From Noviherbaspirillum massiliense JC206 (GTDB lineage: Bacteria > Pseudomonadota > Gammaproteobacteria > Burkholderiales > Burkholderiaceae_D): a stretch of DNA of 64,000 nucleotides. A program made the position numbers and the translations under genes. The notes under the pieces are model-generated. The model searched no databases and was not told the DNA's origin. It saw nothing but the letters and a program-made list of their open reading frames with translations. The stretch is from NCBI RefSeq assembly GCF_000312045.1, contig NZ_HE978635.1, positions 835,296-899,295 of the forward strand. The letters are read 5' to 3'. This document shows positions 58,981 through 64,000 of the stretch, piece after piece. Each line of letters opens with the position of its first letter. The first letter of the stretch is position 1.

Positions 58981-59358
58981 ATGCAAGCCATCGGAAAACT
59001 GCGCTGGGCGATTGCGGAGGGTTATATTCCGCCGGCCAGCACCGGTGACAGCCGCGAACTGGTCAGCCATGAAGCGGCCTGCATCCTGAACGCGGGCGAC
59101 AACGATGCCAGCATCACCATCACCGTTTTCTTCAACGACCGGGAACCGGCCGGGCCGTACCGCGCCAGGGTGCCGGCGCAGCGCACCCTGCATTTGCGCT
59201 TCAACGACCTGAAAGATCCGGAACCGATCCCGCACGGCGTCGATTATGCAAGCGTCATCGAGTCCGATGTGCCGGTGGTGGTGCAGCATACCCGGCTCGA
59301 TTCGCGCCAGGCCGAGCTGGCCTTGCTCTCGACCGTTGCTTACTCGAGCGATGCATGA
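58981..59358 (+). CDS. Anabaena sensory rhodopsin transducer (ASRT) family protein
   Basis: Soluble beta-rich protein of 125 residues matching the ASRT family (PF07100): RWAIAEGYIPPASTG, ILNAGDNDASITITVFFNDREPAGPY, LRFNDLKDPEPIPHGVDYASVIESDVPVVVQHTRLDSRQAE. In Anabaena it binds a sensory rhodopsin, but many bacteria with ASRT lack rhodopsin, and a carbohydrate-related role has been proposed. No rhodopsin gene is in this window. It sits 15 bases after the Fe-S oxidoreductase gene, so it belongs to the sugar-acid-like operon. A ligand-binding role is inferred. AGAAGGAAG precedes the start. Confidence 0.85.
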   Translation: MQAIGKLRWAIAEGYIPPASTGDSRELVSHEAACILNAGDNDASITITVFFNDREPAGPYRARVPAQRTLHLRFNDLKDPEPIPHGVDYASVIESDVPVVVQHTRLDSRQAELALLSTVAYSSDA

Positions 59359-59409
59359 CCTGCGGCTTCAGGCCGCATGCCGCGCCCTGGTTCATTGAAA
59401 GGAGGCTCC

Positions 59410-59868
59410 ATGTTCAACCCACGGCTGACGATCGTTCCCATCCTTGCGTGCGCCATGCTGGGCGGTGCGCATGCCGCCGGCAAGGCGAAACCCGCAAATG
59501 AAAACCTGGCCGCACCGGTGGTGCCGCCGCTCATCATCATCGCGCCGACCGAGGTGCGCACCGATCCCACTCTGGCCAAGGGCTGCTGGGTGCGACTGTT
59601 TCCGCAACCGGATTTCAAGGGTGTGGACGACCTGACGATCGCGGGACCGATCGAACTCAAGTCGCTGCACACGCCGGTTGGCACCAACTGGAAGCACAGG
59701 ACGGAAAGCATCCTGATCGGCCCGAAGGCCACGGTAGTCGTCTATGAAAGCAAGGATTTCCGCGACAAGGCGGCGACCCTGAAGCCCGGCACCCAGGAAC
59801 CGCAATTGCGCAAGGGTCTGCAGTTCACGCAATCTATCGATTCGCTGAAGATCAGCTGCAGCCAGTGA
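59410..59868 (+). CDS. Exported beta/gamma-crystallin-like protein
   Basis: Periplasmic or secreted protein of 152 residues. The signal peptide is MFNPRLTIVPILACAMLGGAHA. After a Pro-rich stretch, the mature domain reads GCWVRLFPQPDFKGVDDLTI (one crystallin Greek-key start) and later ATVVVYESKDFRDKAATLKPG (second), with a final Cys. This pattern matches the beta/gamma-crystallin fold; calcium-binding motifs are not clear. GGAGG lies six bases before the ATG. Two cysteines (GCWV and ISCSQ) may form a disulfide. Function unknown. It follows the ASRT gene by 51 bases. Confidence 0.65.
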   Translation: MFNPRLTIVPILACAMLGGAHAAGKAKPANENLAAPVVPPLIIIAPTEVRTDPTLAKGCWVRLFPQPDFKGVDDLTIAGPIELKSLHTPVGTNWKHRTESILIGPKATVVVYESKDFRDKAATLKPGTQEPQLRKGLQFTQSIDSLKISCSQ

Positions 59869-59913
59869 GGTTTGTGCCGTCTGACCGCTGCACATATTTG
59901 AAGGGGTACTGGC

Positions 59914-60507
59914 ATGGATACGAATCAGACTGATGAAGACAGAAGGCGTTTTCTCCGCAATGCAACAGTAGCCACGGGCGGCGTCGGTGTCATCGGCGTC
60001 GCGATCCCGTTCCTGGAAACCATGGCGCCGAGCGAAGCGGCCAAGGCAGCCGGCGCGCCGGTGGAGGCGAACGTGAGCAGCCTCGCACCCGGCAAGCTGA
60101 TGACTGTCGAGTGGCGCGGCAAGCCGGTCTGGATCCTGCACCGCAGCGACGCAATGATTGCCGGGCTGGGACAGCACAACGACCTTCTGGCCGACCCGGA
60201 TTCATCGAAATCGGAGCAGCCGGCATATGCGAAAAATCCCGGGCGCTCGATCAGGCCGCCGTTTTTCGTCGTGACCGGCATCTGCACCCATCTCGGCTGC
60301 GTACCGGGCTTCCGCCCGGAACCCGGCGCGCCCGACCTCGGCGCAAACTGGCCCGGCGGTTTCTACTGCCCCTGCCACGGCTCGAAATTCGATCTTGCCG
60401 GCCGCGTATTCAAGAACGTGCCGGCTCCGCTCAACCTGGTGGTCCCGGAATACAACTATCTGAGCGATACGCGGCTGCTGATTGGCGAAGACAAGAAGTC
60501 GACGTAG
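59914..60507 (+). CDS. petA: Rieske [2Fe-2S] protein (cytochrome bc1-type, PetA-like), orphan
   Basis: Protein of 197 residues. A twin-arginine signal anchor (DRRRFLRNATVATGG, then a hydrophobic stretch to IPFLETM) precedes the Rieske domain with CTHLGC and CPCHGS, the four ligands of the [2Fe-2S] cluster, and PAPLNLVVPEY. This is the ubiquinol:cytochrome c oxidoreductase Rieske subunit by pattern. No cytochrome b or c1 genes follow, so it may be a spare copy or serve the nearby oxidoreductase. AAGGGG lies before the ATG. Last gene of the run before a 198-base gap. Confidence 0.85.
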   Translation: MDTNQTDEDRRRFLRNATVATGGVGVIGVAIPFLETMAPSEAAKAAGAPVEANVSSLAPGKLMTVEWRGKPVWILHRSDAMIAGLGQHNDLLADPDSSKSEQPAYAKNPGRSIRPPFFVVTGICTHLGCVPGFRPEPGAPDLGANWPGGFYCPCHGSKFDLAGRVFKNVPAPLNLVVPEYNYLSDTRLLIGEDKKST

Positions 60508-60705
60508 GAAGGGTGCGGAAAACGCCAGCTAACTGCGAGCGTGGCCGATTGGGATGGGAATGAGCCTCAAGATCGCCGGAGTTTTTCCCTGAATCGACCT
60601 CGGGGTAAGCAACCGGGCAAGCCCTCGTTCGGCGACTCATCCATGTCTAACGATAGATCGCCGTGTTAAATTCGCGTCTTGCGATTTACAACGAGCGAGG
60701 CAGCT

Positions 60706-61164
60706 ATGGAAGCATCGCAGTACCCCCCGGTCCTCGACCCCAGCCTGGTAGGCACCTACCCTGCCTCGGCCAAGGCAGGCGGCGGCTATGTCTGGGATGC
60801 CGTTCTGGAGTATCGCGTCTGGTGCCACCCGGAGCGCGGCGCCCCGGACCTTTGCGAGGGCAGCGACTACTACTACGCCTTCGAGAGCTATGAGGAAGCG
60901 GCCGAGTTTGCCCGCGAAGCGGAGGGAGCCGAAGAGCCCCTGGCGCTCGTGCTCCAGGAGGAATACATCGATGAGCCCGAGGATGGACGGTACATCCATG
61001 TCAGGGAGCGACGTGTCACCGAGTGGCCGGTAGTATTCCTGTCGCGGCCGCGTCGCACACCGAGCACTATCCCCAATTTCCTGGCGCCGGATGCGCCTGC
61101 GAACCGGCTGGATATCCTTCGGGGCCTGGTGCCTCCGGCCGGCCGCCCGTCGGCAGATGCATGA
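60706..61164 (+). CDS. Hypothetical protein, soluble and acidic
   Basis: Protein of 152 residues, not recognised. The start MEASQYPPVLDPSLVGTYP and the middle DYYYAFESYEEAAEFAREAEGAEEPLALVLQEEYID are compact and acidic; the C-terminal half is Pro/Arg-rich. GAGCGAGGCAGCT precedes the chosen ATG at 60706. Some homologues carry an acetyltransferase annotation, but I cannot see GNAT motifs here. Separate transcription unit. Confidence 0.6.
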   Translation: MEASQYPPVLDPSLVGTYPASAKAGGGYVWDAVLEYRVWCHPERGAPDLCEGSDYYYAFESYEEAAEFAREAEGAEEPLALVLQEEYIDEPEDGRYIHVRERRVTEWPVVFLSRPRRTPSTIPNFLAPDAPANRLDILRGLVPPAGRPSADA

Positions 61165-61235
61165 CAACTCGTCCGAGCGGACGCCGCTTCGCAGCGCAGC
61201 TTCACTAAAGTGCTAGATATATGGATAAGCGCTGT

Positions 61236-61331
61236 AGGTTGGGCTGCTAAGCCCAACCTCCACTGGCAAAAGCTCCATGAGATTGCCGAGGTACCTGGAG
61301 CATGATGTTGGGCTTCCTTCGTCGGCCCAAC
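61236..61331. repeat. REP-like palindrome pair
   Basis: A perfect hairpin of AGGTTGGGCT and AGCCCAACCT with a GCTA loop (61236-61259), followed by a second, looser GTTGGGC/GCCCAAC pair (61307-61331), between two convergent genes. The GTTGGGC...GCCCAAC core is a widely dispersed extragenic palindromic repeat in proteobacteria and may also terminate transcription. Confidence 0.6.
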
Positions 61332-61352
61332 CTACGCCCTAAGGCCTACGCT

Positions 61353-62321
61353 CTACGCCTTGACCGCCTTCTCCGGCTGATACTTGCGCCGGTTCTCCCT
61401 CACCTGCTTTTCCTGCGCCTGGCATTCCGGCCCCGACAGTTCGGCCTGGATGGCGTCGAGGAATACCCGGGTGCGCGCCGGCATTAACCGCCGCCCCGGA
61501 AAGACTGCCCACGCGGGAACGGCGGGCAGGCTCCAGTCCGCCAGCACCGGTACCAGTTCGCCGCTGCGCACATAGGCATTCGCATAGTGGTCGGACACTG
61601 CCGCGATGCCGGCGCCGAGGCGGGCCAGGCGGATCAGCAGTTCCGGTGAATTGATGGTGGCGCGCATCGGCGGCGCGATGTCCATCTGTTCGCCTTCGCG
61701 GCTGAGCAGCCAGGTTTCGGCTTCGCCGGAACGCTTCAGCAAGCACAATGCCTGGTGATGCATCAGGTCTTCGGGATGCGACGGCTCGCCATGTTGCGCG
61801 AGGTAGGCGGGGGCTGCATACAGGCCCGCGGAAAACACCGCGAGCTGGCGCGCGGCCAGGGTGGCATCGTCCGGCAAATGGCCCATGCGAATTGCCAGGT
61901 CGAAGTTTTCCCCGATCAGGTCGACCCGGCGCGGCGACAGGTCCAGTTCCAGCTGGATCGCGGGATGCGCGGCCAGGAATTTCGCCAGCACCTGCTCGAA
62001 CACCACGTTGGCAAGGTCGCCCGGCATCGATACCCGCAGCCGGCCGCTTGGCTGGGCCTGGCGATGCTGTGCCAGCGCGGCCGCCGCTTCCACTTCGTTT
62101 GCCACCTGCTGCGCATGCTCCAGCACGCTGTGCCCGAAATCGGTCAGGGTCAGCTTGCGGGTGGTGCGCAGGACCAGCCGTTCGCCGAGCTGGGCCTCCA
62201 GCTGGGCGATGCGGCGCGACACGGTCGATTTCGGCAAGTGCAGGCGCTCGGCGGCGCGGCTGAAGCTGCCTTCGACCGCGACCCGGGCAAACAGCAGCAA
62301 GTCATTCGGTTCGAGATTCAT
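61353..62321 (-). CDS. LysR family transcriptional regulator (azoR/pirin neighbour)
   Basis: Regulator of 322 residues. The helix-turn-helix segment is [35 protein letters not shown], followed by a LysR substrate domain ([15 protein letters not shown] onward). The Ser/Arg-rich recognition helix and the [17 protein letters not shown] element match the group that often controls quinone- or azo-reductase and pirin genes. It is divergent from azoR with a shared operator candidate (62334-62349). Likely senses quinones or electrophiles. Basic C-terminal tail (REN...[10 protein letters not shown]). Confidence 0.92.
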   Translation of the reverse strand: MNLEPNDLLLFARVAVEGSFSRAAERLHLPKSTVSRRIAQLEAQLGERLVLRTTRKLTLTDFGHSVLEHAQQVANEVEAAAALAQHRQAQPSGRLRVSMPGDLANVVFEQVLAKFLAAHPAIQLELDLSPRRVDLIGENFDLAIRMGHLPDDATLAARQLAVFSAGLYAAPAYLAQHGEPSHPEDLMHHQALCLLKRSGEAETWLLSREGEQMDIAPPMRATINSPELLIRLARLGAGIAAVSDHYANAYVRSGELVPVLADWSLPAVPAWAVFPGRRLMPARTRVFLDAIQAELSGPECQAQEKQVRENRRKYQPEKAVKA

Positions 62322-62333
62322 TGGCCCTCCATT

Positions 62334-62349
62334 GTTCCATCAGTGGAAC
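62334..62349. promoter_or_regulatory. Probable LysR operator
   Basis: Inverted repeat GTTCCA-TCAG-TGGAAC, just upstream of the LysR start and 85 bases before azoR. It contains the T-N11-A pattern of LysR binding sites. Downstream, ATTTGGAATAACTAG could carry the azoR promoter. Confidence 0.6.
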
Positions 62350-62433
62350 GATCTTATCCATTCTGACATCTTCTGCACAGTATTTGGAATAACTAGAATG
62401 GCTTCATCGATCAAACACATGGGAGAACACCAG

Positions 62434-63036
62434 ATGAACATTCTTCAGATCAATTCCAGCGCTCGTGCCGACAGCTCGCATTCGACCCGCCTCGCCAGCA
62501 CGATTACCGAACGCCTGCGCGCGGCGAATCCGCAGGCAAGCGTCACGGTGCGCGACCTACTGCGCGCGCCGCATCCCGAACTCGACGAAGCCGCACTGCA
62601 GGCCCTGTTCACCCCGGCCAGCGAACGCACGCCGGAGCAGGCTGCCCGTGTCGCGCTGGACGACGCGCTGATTGCCGAGATCCAGGCAGCCGACGTGGTG
62701 GTGCTGGGCGTACCGATGTACAACTTCGGCGTGCCGGCCCAGCTCAAAAACTGGATCGATGCGATCTCGCGTGCGCGCGTGACCTTCCAGTACACCGACA
62801 AGGGACCGGAAGGCTTGCTCAAGAATAAGAAGGTATATGCCGCGTTGGCCCGCGGCGGCATCTACCGCGACACGCCCAGCGATAGCCAGGTGCCTTACCT
62901 GAAGACCGCGCTCGGCTTCCTCGGCATGACCGATATCGAATTCGTGTACGCTGAAGGTTTGGCAATGGGGCCGGAAGCCGAGCGGCAGGCACTTGCCGCG
63001 GCGCAGGCGCAGATCGAAGACGCGCTACCGGCCTGA
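62434..63036 (+). CDS. azoR: FMN-dependent NADH-azoreductase/quinone reductase
   Basis: Flavodoxin-fold oxidoreductase of 200 residues that uses NADH to reduce quinones and azo dyes, protecting against thiol stress. The FMN phosphate site is [12 protein letters not shown] (residues 6-17), [18 protein letters not shown] is the conserved flavin contact and ARGGIYRD the second loop. GGGAGAACACC precedes the ATG at 62434; an upstream ATG at 62398 would add twelve residues without family support. Followed 24 bases later by the pirin gene, so they form one operon under the LysR regulator. Confidence 0.93.
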   Translation: MNILQINSSARADSSHSTRLASTITERLRAANPQASVTVRDLLRAPHPELDEAALQALFTPASERTPEQAARVALDDALIAEIQAADVVVLGVPMYNFGVPAQLKNWIDAISRARVTFQYTDKGPEGLLKNKKVYAALARGGIYRDTPSDSQVPYLKTALGFLGMTDIEFVYAEGLAMGPEAERQALAAAQAQIEDALPA

Positions 63037-63060
63037 GTAAATTACTTTGAGGAGTTGCAC

Positions 63061-63936
63061 ATGACTGAGACCGCATCCATTGAAACCGCTGTCCGGCAGG
63101 CGCGCGAAGTCGAGCGCCTCGTCACCGGCATGGCGACTTCCGACGGCGCCGGCGTGAAGCTGACCCGCGTGCTGACCAAACCGCTGCAGCGCCGGCTCGA
63201 TCCCTTCCTGATGCTCGACGCCTTCGGCACCGACGACCCGAAGGATTACATCGGCGGCTTTCCGGATCACCCGCACCGCGGCTTCGAAACCGTGACCTAC
63301 ATGATCGCCGGCTGCATGCGCCACCGCGACAGCGCCGGCCACGAAGGCTTGCTGCAGAACGGCGGCGTGCAATGGATGACCGCGGGACGCGGCGTGATCC
63401 ACTCGGAGCTGCCGGAACAGGAAGACGGACGCATGGAAGGCTTCCAGCTCTGGCTCAACCTGCCGGCGAAGGACAAGCTGAGCACGCCCTGGTACCGCGA
63501 CATCCAGAGCGGCGACATCCCGGAAGTGACGACGCCGGAAGGTGTCACCGCGCGCGTCATCGCCGGCGCCAGCCATGGCGTCGCCGGCGCGGTGCAGCGG
63601 GAAGCGACGCAACCGCTCTACCTCGACTTGCATTTCGACGGTGCGGCCTCGTTTTCGCAGCCGCTGCCGGCCACGCACAATGCCTTCGTCTACGTCTATC
63701 GAGGATCGCTGCAAGTCGGCGACACCACCGTCCCCGCGCAGAATATGGCGATCCTGAAGAACGGCGGCGACGGCGTGGTCCTGCGCGCCAACGGCCCGGC
63801 CCGCGCCCTGCTCATCGCCGGCCAGCCGCTCGACGAGCCGATCGCGCAATACGGCCCGTTCGTGATGAACACAAACGAGGAGATTTTCCAGGCGGTGGAG
63901 GATTTCCAGTCGGGGCGGTTCGGCGCTGCGGCGTAA
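63061..63936 (+). CDS. Pirin family protein (quercetin-2,3-dioxygenase-like cupin)
   Basis: Bicupin of 291 residues. The metal-binding motif is in GGFPDHPHRGFETVTYMIAG, with later GLLQNGGVQWMTAGRGVIHSELPE giving the third His and Glu. The C-terminal cupin (about residues 160-285) has HNAFVYVYRGSLQVGD. Bacterial pirins are iron or manganese proteins, some with quercetinase activity. Paired with azoR it suggests detoxification of quinones or flavonoids. GAGGAGTTGCAC is the ribosome-binding site. Confidence 0.93.
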   Translation: MTETASIETAVRQAREVERLVTGMATSDGAGVKLTRVLTKPLQRRLDPFLMLDAFGTDDPKDYIGGFPDHPHRGFETVTYMIAGCMRHRDSAGHEGLLQNGGVQWMTAGRGVIHSELPEQEDGRMEGFQLWLNLPAKDKLSTPWYRDIQSGDIPEVTTPEGVTARVIAGASHGVAGAVQREATQPLYLDLHFDGAASFSQPLPATHNAFVYVYRGSLQVGDTTVPAQNMAILKNGGDGVVLRANGPARALLIAGQPLDEPIAQYGPFVMNTNEEIFQAVEDFQSGRFGAAA

Positions 63937-63941
63937 TGCTC

Positions 63942-63966
63942 CCGGAGCGCATCGCTCGCGCTCCGG
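63942..63966 (+). terminator. Hairpin terminator after the pirin gene
   Basis: Nine-base perfect arms CCGGAGCGC (63942-63950) and GCGCTCCGG (63958-63966) with a seven-base loop, five bases beyond the pirin stop. No long T-run follows, so termination would be moderate. Confidence 0.55.
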
Positions 63967-64000
63967 TTCATTCGGTCGGTGGCACAGGTAGGCAAATCGT

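Noticed and set aside
56659-59289. Long open frame on the minus strand opposite the FAD/Fe-S oxidoreductase gene
   Set aside because: It is a codon-bias shadow of a GC-rich gene: no domain, His/Ala/Arg-rich composition, and the plus-strand protein has complete motifs.
1-64000. CRISPR arrays, tRNA and rRNA genes, complete insertion sequences
   Set aside because: No regularly spaced repeats, no cloverleaf-like sequences and no intact transposase were found on reading both strands; a computational scan would settle weak cases.

Overview
The window reads as chromosomal DNA of a GC-rich Gram-negative bacterium, most likely a betaproteobacterium of the order Burkholderiales. That is inferred from gene content: FilA/FilB-like secretion genes, split pqiA genes, a TAT-exported Rieske protein, an OruR-like AraC regulator, a YetF-type DUF421 protein and several glutathione S-transferases. 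The family cannot be fixed from the sequence. No rRNA, tRNA or CRISPR array was found.

Layout. (1) 1-2120: the start of a chemotaxis receptor and a glutaredoxin-like protein with no cysteine. (2) 2197-14841: a surface or secretion locus. Five exported FilA-like paralogues on the minus strand face a MalT-type LuxR regulator. The regulator is followed by a C39 peptidase, two outer-membrane beta-barrel proteins, a DUF2059 protein and an AraC regulator. The two best-conserved paralogues carry duplicated 5' regions with a covarying inverted repeat. (3) 14842-20800: a gene-poor stretch. It holds a duplicated AT-rich block with DnaA-box-like motifs, a metallophosphoesterase fragment, small exported proteins and a possible small RNA. 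(4) 21689-25620: two degenerate integrons side by side. Minus-strand cassettes (membrane protein, cupin, two VOC proteins, GST, unknown protein) are separated by attC-like sites. Each set lies next to an attI-like sequence and a broken integron integrase on the opposite strand. (5) 25642-33347: a carboxymuconolactone decarboxylase-like protein, a diguanylate cyclase, a YigZ protein, a TetR regulator facing an SDR gene coupled to an esterase/Baeyer-Villiger monooxygenase fusion, and a LysR regulator. (6) 33623-37939: a complete ABC importer. (7) 38621-50817: envelope and stress genes, including a lipoprotein hydrolase, a disulfide oxidoreductase, an exported MsrA, a pqi cluster (two half-size PqiA proteins, PqiB, PqiC), zinc-ribbon and DUF421 proteins, and two GSTs. 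(8) 50932-61164: a GH15 glucosidase facing a gene run with a TPP enzyme, an enolase-superfamily enzyme, an FAD/Fe-S oxidoreductase, an Anabaena-type rhodopsin-transducer homologue, a crystallin-like protein and an orphan Rieske protein. (9) 61353-63936: a LysR regulator facing azoR and a pirin gene.

The two most interesting systems are these. In the FilA-like locus, every exported paralogue has an L-S-x-V-x-G-type motif just after its signal peptide, and the locus also encodes an exported C39 peptidase, the family that cleaves such leaders. The fossil double integron still shows recognisable attC and attI structure, although both integrases are dead.
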